This document shows, piece by piece, positions 47,964 to 59,321 of a DNA stretch of 64,000 bases. Numbering within the stretch: the stretch's first letter is position 1; each line of letters starts with the position of its first letter. The position numbers and the translations under genes were made by a program. The notes under the pieces were generated by a model. It did no database searches. It was not told the origin of the DNA and was given only the letters and a program-made list of their open reading frames with translations. Source of the stretch: Cheiracanthium punctorium (taxonomy: Eukaryota; Arthropoda; Arachnida; Araneae; Cheiracanthiidae); contig JAWZYV010013169.1 of the NCBI GenBank assembly GCA_038373885.1, positions 62,001 through 126,000 on the forward strand, read 5' to 3'.

Positions 47964-48399
47964 CTGTGCATACAGGGAAATACGAAATCAGTTTTACAAC
48001 TTTTAGGGGGGGGGGGATGGTAAGATACACCAAGATGGATCAGGATCACATAGCAATGCGGCATCCGAAACGTCGCTTTCATGTACTTGTTAATACTAAT
48101 CACTTTGGAAGAAGCGTTGAAGTGTGCGTCTAATTTCTTAACCAAGTTTCATAAACAATGGGCTTTCCTCCGACAATTTCATCGATGTAATAAAAGAAAA
48201 AAATTCTGAATTAATCGCGAAAGGTGGATTAATTTTTCAAAAGCCATGGTCGGAAGTTTACTATTACTTGCACACTGTTTCTAAGTGGTACATGAAGAAG
48301 ACGTTTCCGACCCCGCATTGCTATGTGATTCTGAACCGTCTTGGTGTATCCTACCCCTCCTAAAAGTTTGTAACACTAATTTCGAGTCACCGTACACAG
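47964..48399. mobile_element. Foldback element with ~125-bp arms
   Basis: The left arm (47964-48095) holds TTTTACAACTTTTAGG, a ten-G run, GATACACCAAGATGG, ATCACATAGCAATGCGGCAT and CTTTCATGTAC. The right arm (48284-48399) reverse-complements to GTTACAAACTTTTAGGAGGG, GATACACCAAGACGG, ATCACATAGCAATGCGGGGT and CTTCATGTAC. The spacer is about 190 bp. There are no coding features. It lies 28 bp from the pogo-like element; no clear target duplication was found. Confidence 0.8.
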
Positions 48400-50090
48400 A
48401 TTCACACGATTCCTTTAAGGTTATTCTTTTTAAAAATGTTTAGTTAAAATACGTTTAGTTAAAAAAGTGCCCACTAGATGGCACTTTGCATGGTGAAATC
48501 AGCTCAAATGTTACCCAAATTAGTGAATAAATGCCCAAAAACTATTGACTAAATATTAAAATCGTTGTATATTTCGAATTAGCCATTCCCATAGTTAAAT
48601 TGTCCGTTTCTCATGCAAAACACCACCTAGAAGACATTTTTTGATCTATTTTTTTTTAATTCCTTGAGTGTATATCATGTATAGCCAATGTAACAATTTT
48701 GGTTACAATCAATCCGTTCACCCATTTTAGCTATAGAGCACGGTTCATAGGGCAAGTTTAATCATAACCACACTGTACATTGTTTCAAAGAATATTATGC
48801 ATGTTCTTATTTATGTAATAATTTATTCATGTAATGTTTTATGTAATAATTAATATAAAAAATATAATTCAAAAAAAGTGTTATCATTTTCTTTGAGCTT
48901 TTTAAAAATGTGTTTTGAAATAAAAAGCAATGAAATGCATTCGATGTTGTAGGAGTTATGACTTAATGTAAAAAATATCTTAGAGAATTAAAGAAGCCAA
49001 TGCGGTGACCGCTTCTTTACAGTTTGAGTAAAAAAATTTGTAAAAAATAAGTATTCATGTTAATTCCGTCATATTCTCTAATTCAATAAAACCTTTAAAA
49101 TTGTTCACCATCATGATTGGTACAAATCAATGTTTGACAGAGTAGTGTCGTCTATATTAGATTTTATTATTTTACTATTTGCCGTTATTTATTTTACACA
49201 TTATAACCGAAATATAATATATATATATCTATATATATATATACATATACAATTAATAAGGAAAATCAAAGAATATCATTGCAAAAATGGCATATCCTGT
49301 AGGAAAAAAAAAAAAATCTATGCACATTCGAATGCATATTTTTATGTGTGCTTGTAATATTTATGCATAAAGAAAAAAATCAGCGCATTTAGCATACTTT
49401 CGGATAAATAAATAAGTAGCTTTATGAATCGCACTGAATACTCGATTAAATTTTCTAATAATTCCAAGTTTTCATATCAAATGAAATTTTTAAAAAATTT
49501 ATTTAATTTTTAAAGAATCATGTTTTTCATGTTCCTGCATTTATGATAATTATACAGAATTTTCTCTTATAACCAGTTTAACTTTGTAAAATGTAATTTA
49601 CATTTTACAATTTTATTTAAGACTTTTGTATCAAATGAACATGTTTGAAAATACGTTTGCCTAACAAAAAAAAATCATATTTTGCATATTTCTGCATTTA
49701 TCAAAACATTTTCCAGTCTTTATTCAGCATTTTCTCTCAAAAATATACTGAACTCTACAAAATGTTCTCTTTTGAAATTAAAATTTTTTTAAAGACTGAC
49801 TCTCAATTTAAAAAATCTCTTCTTTAATTTACAAATCTGTATACGTTTGATTCCTTAAAAAACGTGCATAAACCAGTAGTTTTCTATTTAAAAAGATTTT
49901 TGTTGCTACCGAGAAAATTGAACTTATTGCATTGTCTAGGGACATGAAGTAGAAAAATGTTATGACATTCCATTTCATTTTTTGTCACTTCTTTGGGAGA
50001 AAAATTTCGAAATCCTTTTAAATACTTGTCACTTTGCTTTGCTTTGAATTTTTTTCCTGCAATGCACTCGATAAAATTCACGAAAAGTAA
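48400..50090. other. No gene seen
   Basis: A+T-rich. It contains a small hairpin AAAGTGCC-CACTAGAT-GGCACTTT at 48464-48487 and an impure TA run at 49213-49246. Confidence 0.5.
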
Positions 50091-50094
50091 AGTG

Positions 50095-50095
<1 letters not shown>

Positions 50096-50182
<87 letters not shown>
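50096..50182. repeat. TA microsatellite (about 43 units)
   Basis: An uninterrupted TA run of 87 bases, the longest in the window. Confidence 0.97.
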
Positions 50183-50185
<3 letters not shown>

Positions 50186-50572
50186 GCTTCAGAATTAAAT
50201 TAAAGTCCCAATATGAAATAAATGATATGAAATTTTTCGCAGATGTTCAAAGAAGCATTTTAAAAAATTCAAAGATATTTTTTAAATGTATTTTAAAATT
50301 TATGTTTTGAGATTTTTTTAACCAATAAACTTCACATAAAAGCCAATGTGTGAAACAATTCAATATTTTACCTGTCCTACATTTTGTAAAATTTAAATAT
50401 TTTTAATACATGAATTAGACTTATGAGATCATATGTTGCTGAAAGAAGTATTTTTAAAAATCTAAAATATTATTAGTGGAATCTAAATTTTGACATTTTG
50501 AGGCTTTTAAACCAATACATTTAGCATAATTTTAGCCAATTTGTAAGGTAATTCGATAACTTTTTTACGGAG

Positions 50573-51061
50573 TATAGTGGAGTCTTGACTTACGTGATGC
50601 ATACGTTCCAGGACCCCCTTGCGTAAAGTGAAAATTTCGCTTTGCGAAATAATGTATACACGTACGACTTCTCAAAGCACATACACAGTTACTTTAATTA
50701 CAGCATTCATAAACTCCCCTCAAACCGTTCCCAAAACATTCCCCAATTATATATTACCATTTCCCACCTAAAATAATGAATAAATCTAGGTTTGCACTAT
50801 GACAATTCGGGCGCTTCCGCCTTCAGTGATGCTACAAGAGATGAAAAAGCGTTCACTGGTGGGCTCTCTTCTTCAGTAGCCAATCACGAAGGCGATTCTT
50901 ACCCTTCACACCCTGCCCTTGCGGTTTTCACTTCTTACTGTTGTCGAAAAATCTCTAGTTACGAGTGAGGAGCACGCGCTTTAGCTCTGAGATAAATCTT
51001 TACTCGTGAAAAACTCACATATCACGAACGCGTAAGACAGATCACGTTGTAGTCTACTGTA
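50573..51061. mobile_element. pogo/Tigger-like MITE (about 489 bp)
   Basis: The left end TATAGTGGAGTCTTGACTTA and the right end (reverse complement) TACAGTAGACTACAACGTGA match the CAGTGGAGTCTNGACTTACG style of pogo/Tigger terminal repeats, each starting with the TA target. The interior is GC-richer than its surroundings and has no usable reading frame. Confidence 0.6.
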
Positions 51062-51064
51062 CTT

Positions 51065-51935
51065 CGAGATCATTCATTAATAATATTCTTAATACGTGAA
51101 TTAAAACTTCTTAAGACCATCCTGTCTTCTGTCTTTGATTATTCTAAAACCGGCATGTACTATTATTATTTTTTTTTTTTTCAAAACGTGATTGCTGGTT
51201 GCATTGAATTGCTTGAAATGCTATCAAGGAGCTGAAATACCTGGATGGTGATTTTTGGATGAGTTTATTTTAAATTTTTTGTTTTCCTAATATATGTAAG
51301 TAATATTTAAAAAGTGATAAACATTTAATGCACATTATATATACATATATTTGACATCTACATTTATACTTCATTGTATAAAACTATAAAATTTAAGAAT
51401 GAGTGCCTGTTAGATTATTCTAAAGCCGACTAAACATTTTTTGTTTTTGTTCTTCAAATCGAGATTACTGATGGCTTTCAGTAGTTAAAACTTCAAAAAG
51501 AGTTAAAAATGTACTTGAGTATGTGTATTAATGATGAACGAGTAAGTTTATTTTAAATTTCCAATTTTGAGAATGAGTGCCTAATTTCCTATGAGAAATG
51601 ATTTTATAAAATTCTTATTAAAACATTATAGCCTTTCAAGAATTTAATTAATTATTTAATTATTATTTAATTTTAATTAATCTATTCATTTTATTCTGGA
51701 GATATAAAAATCTTCGCAACTTTTACCATCAACTAAACCAATGAATGCCTATGTCAGCCCATGGTGGCAAGCGAGGACAAAAGAGCTAATACATACCTTC
51801 TAACCAAGTACCTCTATCAAACCAAGGACGCCTTCTGTTTGAAACAATGAAAAATGGACTCATATCGGGATTTTCGGGTGTAATTATATATGCAGATCAA
51901 ATTTCCGTGATTTTTTTTACTGTCCTCGGTTCCAG
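51065..51935. other. No gene seen
   Basis: A+T-rich spacer. A somewhat GC-richer stretch at 51735-51930 was not identified. Confidence 0.5.
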
Positions 51936-51943
51936 GTTTTAAT

Positions 51944-53072
51944 TAGAGGTATGCCGGATCGTTAAAAAGTTTGATACGGATACGGATCTGAAAACGGATA
52001 GCTTGTTTTTATATCGCGGATGCGGATATGAAAAGGATCATCTGTTTTTCATATCAGCGGATACGGATAAGAAAATCGATAATCCATTTGTCATATCCGC
52101 GGATACGGATCTTGTTTGGAAATATATTTTGAAGTAAACATCTTGAAGCGATAATTTCGTGTACAATCTGTAAAACAATCTGCTACAATAATGATAACTT
52201 TCAGATCCTGTGTAATGCATGGATTGAAAAAGTAACATGGTGGTTGAAATCATATCTTGTAGAATCCTATCTTGTAGAAGTTTTATAGGCATTAAATTAT
52301 CGAAACGCTACTAACAAACCAAGAAGCTTTTCAAATCTACAAAACCCCTTCTTGACTTGTTAAGACAATAGTTCGAAAGAAACTATGTGATTTTGGTACA
52401 TAAATACGATTAACTATATGAGACGCTTGAAAATATTTAGGATGCATCTTCAAAACCTATGTAAAACTCAGTAATAAACGATAAAAAACGCCGATTAAAA
52501 AACTTTCAGAAAAAAATTTGTATTGTGATACGATGGTGTTCTTGTACTGTAACATTAAAAATCATGAATAATTATCTGTAAATACCGTAGGTTAACAAAG
52601 GCGGTGGAGGGGAGAAGCCCTTTCTAGAAATATTTTTGACAAGAATAAGAGATGGAGCTGTTTAGTGCTTGGGGTAGATGAAGCCCACCACGTAGAAATA
52701 TTCAAACAGCCTACCAAGTTATGCCAATAGTAAATACATGCTAATAACTTTAAATTAATGACACTAATTTAAACAAGGGGGTTTGAGCTAAAGAAGATTC
52801 ACTTAACAATAGTAAACAGTAATGACTAAGTTTTAAGCAACAAAATTTATGTTTAATTACAAAAAATATTAATTAATATTATAGAATAATCTGATTTTTT
52901 CATTTCTTTGACTTACACTGAAAAGGCATTGAAAGATCCGTGGAAGATCAGCTGAAAAAAACACTGCTACGGATACGGATAAAAAATTTTCGCTCTCATG
53001 GATCCGGATACTAATAATGTCTTTTCGCTCAAACGGATACGAATACAAATATGGATATCCGACACACCTGTA
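51944..53072. mobile_element. hAT-type non-autonomous element (1129 bp)
   Basis: The ends are TAGAGGTATGCCGGAT and (reverse complement) TACAGGTGTGTCGGAT. The element is flanked by a perfect 8-bp duplication GTTTTAAT at 51936-51943 and 53073-53080. The left 200 bp carry a series of GCGGATACGGAT-type words; the right 120 bp carry GGATACGGATAAA and GGATCCGGATAC. Such subterminal repeats are typical of hAT transposase binding regions. There is no recognisable transposase. The family differs from the element at 2127-3092, whose subterminal word is ATTCGGT. Confidence 0.85.
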
Positions 53073-53080
53073 GTTTTAAT

Positions 53081-54880
53081 CCGCATTGTGTGTGCATGGT
53101 GCGTACCAAAATAATAATGAGTAACTAGAAAAACTGCTGAGTCAAATTGTCAACAAAACAATTCATTTTCAAACTTAGAGTTTTCTTTTGGCGGCGTGAA
53201 TTTCTAATATCAAGAGGTCATTTAAAGTTCCAGAGGAAGATGTTAATAGTAATGTTTTGAATTGGAGGGAGAATATCTAAGACACATACTTCTTATTAGC
53301 AGAGAGTCTAATACTGCAACGTTCGATTTGACTAGATTATTGAGCAACGACCTGCTATGCAGCAAAATGTAGTTTCTCTTGGATAATTATTCAAAATTTT
53401 CTTTTCTTTTAATTTCTTTAATTCTATTCAAACATTATTATTCGCATCACCTGTAACTAAATTTTATTTAATTAACTTCAAATATTTAAACTTGACTTCA
53501 AACGGAAAATGTTACATAGTTTTCACAAAATCTAAAAAATTGACTAAACGTCTTGAAAAAAGAAATATTAAAGCTATTATTTAAAATGAATGGACAACTA
53601 GCGTGCTACTAAATGGCATTTCATTCTCACCAAACTCTTTAATGTGATGCTCCGCTCCCCTAAAAACGGCGTGAGCGCGATGTTCGCATAGTTTAAAATT
53701 TTATTAAAATTTTTGTGTAATTCGATCTTTATTGAGTCATTCCCTATCATCTTACCAATTTTCATTGTATTTACTTGAGCAATTTTTGAAGTATTCGCGT
53801 ACAAACATTTACACTATTTTCCCAAACTCTTATAACCTCTTTGCACTTGACAAAAATCTCACATCTCAAATTAAAGACCAATCTCATAATTATTTTTAAG
53901 AAAACCTATTACACTTAAAAACGACAAGTAAAAAGCGTATTTTGAAATGATTTTTCGAATAAAATCCGAAATCTCAATGTCTGTTTTAGTAGTAAAAATT
54001 TGTTATCGCCCATAAATGAAGATTGTCAAGACACCTTTAAAGGTAAATGATGCCCTACAAGTTCATTTCAGATGTGTTAATTTCGAAAAAAAAGCAAAAA
54101 AAAAAATATTAACAAATTCAACCTCGGAAATTTCAGTAACATCCAAATATTCTTTTGTGTAAATGGCAAGCAAAGGTAAAATAATGGCAAACAAAAATAG
54201 AATACGTGCACCGTGCGTAGGATTTATACTTTCACATGAGTTAAAATCATTTATTTAATATTAAAGCATCGACGCATATGCACGTCGACTCAGAACTGCA
54301 AAACTTTTAAGTAATTGTTTTTATAGAGGAAAGAAAAACTGCCACATGTGTGGACCTCTGGGACAAAGAAATTATTCCATGATTTTTTTTTTTTTTTGAA
54401 AATTCGATGTAGTTTATTGTGTTTGGTAGTTGCCTGTGCCTTCAGGCTAACAGCGGATTGGTTCAATATATCCTCGATGTAAGAATGACGAGCGAAATGA
54501 AGCGGCTAATGTATTGATAATTATCCTAGTAAGTTTATGCTTTAGACGCAAAAGTTTAAGATATCTTTTTAAAATCACTTTTGTCTTACAAACGACCGTT
54601 GCTTATCATCTAAAAATGAATTTAATTTTTTTTAACTAGCTATGGTTAATAACGCTATTCTGAATTAAACCTGAAATTTCCTCAAAAAAAAATTCAAATC
54701 TTCAAAAAAAAAATAATATTACGGTTATATATGCTGCGTAATTCAAATGAAATGCTGCTTACTTACCTTATTATCCTGGGTGTCTGGATTTGAGAAAAAG
54801 TCTGAAAACAAAACTTAAAATGCGACAAAGTTTACAAAAATTATTAGTTGTCTGTAAAAATTCCAAATCCTATTATTACA
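53081..54880. other. No gene seen
   Basis: A 68-codon minus-strand frame (53804-53598) has mixed residues but no motif. Otherwise A+T-rich spacer with poly-T near 54383-54396. Confidence 0.45.
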
Positions 54881-54889
54881 CAGTTCAAA

Positions 54890-55155
54890 ATAAAGTTCAG
54901 CGTTTCACCGAAATTCCGGTGCCAATTTAGCTGCAACCGGTATTTAGAAAAATGGGTGCTAAGATTCACCATTTTAGCGGTGTTTCCTCAAACACCATTA
55001 TATAGCAAAATTAATACACACTGCTAGAAGAAAAGGGGGGGGGAAGTTCTAATCGGGACTCGAACACCCACAATGACTGGTTCAAACGATCGCACATCGA
55101 TAACTACCACGACAACTAAGCCTAACAAAACTAGCATCGACAACTAAGCCTGACA
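54890..55155 (-). repeat. Possible tRNA-derived SINE-like repeat
   Basis: On the minus strand, GTTGTCGTGGTAGTTATCG resembles an A box region, and GGGTGTTCGAGTCCCGATTA, about 40 bp later, a B box (GTTCGAGTCC). A C-run and a GTGTTTGAGGAAACACCGC hairpin-like segment follow. T-arm pairing is imperfect, so it is not a functional tRNA. No target duplication was found. Confidence 0.45.
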
Positions 55156-55186
55156 AGATTTTTTCGCAAAAACAAATTTTATATTG

Positions 55187-55215
55187 TACTAGCTGGAACC
55201 CGTCGAATTCGACGG
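55187..55215 (+). repeat. TACTAGCTG motif with perfect 16-bp palindrome
   Basis: TACTAGCTGGAA is followed by CCGTCGAATTCGACGG (55200-55215). It has the same layout as 6005-6033. Confidence 0.6.
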
Positions 55216-55825
55216 TCACTTTATTGACTGTAATATTCAAAAATAAATGGGAACGATCAAGAATGTCACCAAGGTCTTGAACAAAACTAACAGGAAAAAT
55301 CAAAGAGCGACGCTGACGGAACATGACTTGTGACAGAAAGTAAAAAAAAGGTTTCACGCCAGTTCTTAGCAACTGTACAATGACGATGAAATGATTGAAA
55401 CCTTTATAATCTGTTTTTAACTATCTTTATTAAGTAAAAAAAAGAAGAGTAGATATTAAATGACGAATGAGCAAATACAATTACAAATTCTAATTGAGCA
55501 TTTCGTTGAAGACGATATTTTGGGTAAAGTCATCGATCACGAAACGTCCATCTGAATTCTCTTAAATTATCTTGACTGCCGCAGCATTCTTCGATCATTG
55601 AAAGAGTGACATACAACATTCCATGAGAAAATACGGGCGCAGAAAGGTAAACGCCAAAAGTATGAAGCGAAAATAGTGAAAAATTTCGGAATTCTGCAAG
55701 AGACAAATAAATCTAATCCGCTAAATGGCGATCGCGCGCTCCCTGCTTTATTTGCCTTTTCTCAAGCTATCCTCGATGGTAAAGATCCAGTATTAGACAG
55801 AAAACTGAAAAAGTAAAGAAATAAA

Positions 55826-55905
55826 AGATAAATCGCTAACTAAAAAAGGAGTTTACAACTGCCGTCAATGTCGTTAACAAACCACAATGTATTTGTATGG
55901 AGAAA
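55826..55905 (+). repeat. Diverged outlier unit of the 56523-57690 tandem array
   Basis: GATAAATCGCTAACTAAAAA...AACAAACCACAATGTATTTG TATGG follows the order of words of the main array units, with many differences. Confidence 0.6.
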
Positions 55906-55969
55906 AGTTTGAAAAAAAATTGAAACAGTTCATATTTTAAATACTCACTAAAGTGTTGTATATTAAAAG

Positions 55970-56300
55970 CGTATCATAACCCATGCGCCGTCCCTAATTT
56001 TCTTCCTTGTTTCATTAAATTGAAAAGTGTATCATTATTAATGGCCGTGCCGTATTTTTCTTCCTTGTTCCACAAAACACGTCTTTGGAATCGAAATCTA
56101 AAGCTGCTAAAACTGTTTTACAATCTTCGCCAAGCATATTCCAACTATACTTCACCATATTAAATATTGTTCGGAATGAGCATCATAATCCATGAGTGTG
56201 CTATATGTGTCTTTCTCGTTGCATAAAACACATCTTTGTAATTAATATCTATATTAAATTTGCCTACTAAAGCTATTTTACAATCATCGCCAGGCATGGT
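55970..56300 (+). repeat. Degenerate two-unit tandem repeat
   Basis: TTCCTTGTTCCACAAAACAC, GTCTTTGGAATCGAAATCTA and TTTTACAATCTTCGCCAAGCAT (56061-56142) recur as TTCTCGTTGCATAAAACACA, TCTTTGTAATTAATATCTA and TTTTACAATCATCGCCAGGCAT (56212-56298). The step is about 155 bp. Confidence 0.65.
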
Positions 56301-56522
56301 TCTTTTTTTTTTTTTTTTGCCGCAAACTTGGCGATCAATTATCAAAAATCGCAAACCTTATCAGACTTATTCTCCCCTCCCCCTCCGCGTTATGTGGCAA
56401 ATACATTTAAAAAGATTTCCACCGTGACAGTTCATCTCTACAAAACCTGTCTACAAATCATATCGACAGAATCGAGTAGACAAGGTCTGAGCGTGAACGA
56501 AATAGCACCATAGTGCTAATAA

Positions 56523-57690
56523 GCGATAAAGCGCTAAAATAAAGAAGGCTTTTTATGACAGCAAAATGTATTTAATAAACCACAATGTTATTTCTATGGC
56601 GAAAAATTGCACATTTGAAGTTCCGCTACGCCTGATCCCTTCGACTTTAAAAAATTTTTCTCTTTAGATGACACATCTACAGACCAAGACCTTTTTTTAG
56701 ACCTCTCAACCAAATTTTTACACATAGCTGTTCTTTCAATTTAGTGGATACCGGAAAAACATGTTTCAAATTAATATATAGAAAAAATTAAGGAAATAAG
56801 CGATAAAGCGCCAAAATAAAGAAAGCTTTTATGATTTCCAGATGTATTTAATAAACCACAATGTTATTTCTATGGCGAAAAATTGCACATTTCCGGAATG
56901 TTTATGTGTTCGACTTTTTCTATTTTGCTGTTTTGATCACACATCTACAGGCTAAGGCCTTTTTTAGACACTTTAAAAATTCTCTTATACCTAGCCGTTC
57001 TCTAAATTAGTGGATAAGTAAAAACACGTTCCTGCTAAACAGATAAGCGATAAAGCGTCAAAATAAAGAAGGCGTGTTTAGCTGCCAACAATGAGTTTTA
57101 ATAAACCACAATGTTATTTCTATGGCGAAATATTACCAGTTTTGGCGAGTTATCGCCAAGTTTGTCGTCAAAAAATAAGTCTCCAAGACTGAACTCAGTT
57201 TGGCAATATCTGCTATACTTCGTGAGAATTTGGCCAAAGCCTTTTAATTTAGAATTCGATTATTTTTCCTTATGGTGAAGTAATTCGAAGACGGTTTTCA
57301 TTTCTTTTTTTAAAATCATACTTGCTCTTATTCTAATAAGAATTTAGAACAACACTTTTATTATCACACTGTATCCACATTTGCCACACAACATTTACAA
57401 ACGGATGCAATTTCTAACAAATATTTTTCCAAATAAGTCAAACCTTACGGAGCTTAGGCATATCAATCGTCTGCCAACAATGGGGTTAATAAACCCCATT
57501 GTTATTTCTATGGCGAAAATTAGCACGTTTGCCGTTCCGCCACGCCTAAACCGTTCGACTTTTTCTGATTTTCTCTTTTGATGGAACATATACGGGCCGG
57601 GTCCTTTCTTCAGACACCTCAACCGAGTTTTTACACCCAGCCGTTCTCTCAATTTAGTTGCCGAAAGAAAAACATGTTTCAAAATAATAT
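56523..57690 (+). repeat. Tandem array of ~250-280-bp units
   Basis: GCGATAAAGCG starts units at 56523, 56800 and 57047. Each continues with AAAATAAAGAAGGC, AATAAACCACAATGTTATTT, CTATGGCGAAA, GTTCGACTTTTTCT, ACACATCTACAG, CCTTTTTTAGACA and AGCCGTTCTCTAAATTAGTG. The third unit switches after CTATGGCGAAA into a TTGGCGA-rich cassette (57125-57240). A fourth, partial unit (57470-57690) has GGGGTTAATAAACCCCATTG in place of the AATAAACCACAATG word, making a hairpin. Confidence 0.88.
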
Positions 57691-57943
57691 ATAGATAGTC
57701 AGGGAACTGGGCCCGGTCGCTAATAGAGGGTTGTGTGGTCTCTTTTAGAGGTTAGAAGTGGTTTAGAGGTGGTTTTTAAGATCAGGTAGATAGGTTAAAA
57801 AGCCGGTGTCTTATACAGGTGCTCGTTGGAGGAGGGGGTCGCTTAATAGAGATGACCGCTTATAGAATTTTCAATGTACATGTAAGCGTTGGACATATAA
57901 GCGTTCTATTCCCTGCTTTTTTTGAAGTAGGCAGTAATTATTG

Positions 57944-58193
57944 CGATTGTTCGTGTTGTTAAGGCAAAGCTACCCGTGGGCTATTTGTCTAGGGTAGGGG
58001 GTGCCTTTGGCCTGAGGACTTTTTTAAGGAGTTCTAATGCATAAACATGTTACACCTAGAGAAAACCGACCCCTGTTTCCGACCGTTAGACGGCCATCCG
58101 CGCGATGGGGTTCAAACCCGGGGTCCTTCACACTTGTCAGTCCTTGTCCGTTGCCTTTTTGAGTGCCATATCCATTTGGCCATGGTGGGGCCG
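57944..58193 (-). mobile_element. tRNA-derived SINE, apparently full length
   Basis: On the minus strand it starts GGCCCCACCATGGCCAAATG with an A box (TGGCCAAATGG), then GTGTGAAGGACCCC and a B box (GGGTTTGAACCCC). CATCGCGCGG, CTAACGGTCGG, GTGTAACATG and TTAGAACTCC follow, and it ends in a short AAC-type tail. GTAATTATTG flanks it at 57934-57943 and 58194-58203, a perfect 10-bp target duplication. It is the same family and orientation as 42078-42318. RNA polymerase III transcription from the internal A and B boxes is expected for the class. Confidence 0.88.
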
Positions 58194-58297
58194 GTAATTA
58201 TTGAAACAATAGAGTACTGAGTCATTCAAAACACGTGGTTCATTTCAAGAATGCGTTTATGTTTTCATTGCATTATGTAACTTTCAACAATGGAAAC

Positions 58298-58305
58298 CTT
58301 ATATA
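58298..58305 (-). promoter_or_regulatory. TATA box in the possible LTR
   Basis: TATATAAG on the minus strand lies downstream of a GC-rich region and about 100 bp before the SINE. Confidence 0.4.
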
Positions 58306-58838
58306 GAAGAAACAGGCATCAACTAAGTGGCCTGCTCTGGCCTCTGCGTTCGTGATCTCTCTCTACTCGCGAGCCGGTTGCACGGGGTTCTAGTCCAAAG
58401 TGTTTAATTTAGGGTGGATGTATAATGGGTAAGTATGTGAAACAGGTTAAGTATGTGATGATGTTATGAACGTGATGATGTTATGAATGTAATGGATTAG
58501 AACTTCGATCACCGGATCGCGAGCAGGTGATGTGCATCACAGTCACTTGCCTTGTGCGCTCGGACGTTCGCTGCGATGCGCGTCTGTAGGAGCGCTCTGC
58601 AGAGGATGATGGTTGTGACGACTGCTGTCATCGCGATTGGTCGGGTCGAGGGTGTGACCGAGGCCTCTAATGTGGAAACCGACAAAGAACTCGGATCTGG
58701 CCAGGTTGTATGGAGCCAGGGACACACCAAGTGCTAGAAAGGAAGAGTTCTCTTCGGCCAACGGCAGCTAGACTGACGATTGATTGGCCGCAAATGACTG
58801 ACAGAAACGGTCCAGCGAATTATGAGTATCACAAGGCA

Positions 58839-59320
58839 GTGATGAACCACGCAGAGTCAGTGGGGCATTTTTTTTCTTATTTTGCTTCCAATTTGTATGA
58901 GGAGAAGTATTTTTAAATTTTTACAATGAGACCTCTAATCGTGCGAGTGCCACTTCCGAAAAAACTAAACGGAAATTGAGTAATGTAACTCTAATATTAA
59001 AATACGAAAAAAAAAGCTCTAATTTTTTTACTCTGAAACTGATAATTTTTTTTTTTCATAAATTACAAAAAATATTTTTTACTTTTTTTCTAAATTTAAA
59101 TATTTGGTAACCAGAACATTTTATGAAATGAATTATGTTCAACTATTTCTAAAAATAAATTCAACAATTTTTTTAAAATATTCATATCATTAATTTAATA
59201 ATTTAATTCAAGTAAGTACTGCACATTTGTTTCATTTCTTTCCTTCTTCTTTAATTTAGTGTAAATATTTACTTTCATTAATTAATTTTCAATCTAGGTT
59301 AATCGAGGAAAAAATAAAAC
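58839..59320. other. No gene seen; A/T-run-rich spacer
   Basis: Poly-A and poly-T runs and A+T-rich DNA. If the exon at 59322-59552 is real, 59280-59320 would be its 3' UTR (minus strand AAAGTTTTATTTTTTCC). Confidence 0.5.
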
Positions 59321-59321
59321 T

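Larger units (their letters stand above)
57934..58833 (-). mobile_element. Possible solo LTR with a nested SINE
   Basis: Read on the minus strand, the segment starts TGTGATAC at 58833 and ends AATAATTAC at 57934. It is flanked by AGGCA (plus strand) at 57929-57933 and 58834-58838, a candidate 5-bp target duplication. It contains a GC-rich upstream half and a TATATAAGG box at 58305-58297, the layout of an LTR promoter. Without the SINE (57944-58193) and its duplicated 10 bp it is about 640 bp. The 3' end is AC, not the usual CA, and I see no polyadenylation signal or internal retroelement genes. The call is therefore tentative. Confidence 0.4.

Noticed and set aside
55050..55155. tRNA gene on the minus strand
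   Set aside because: A-box- and B-box-like words are present but the T arm and acceptor do not pair; kept only as a SINE-like repeat.
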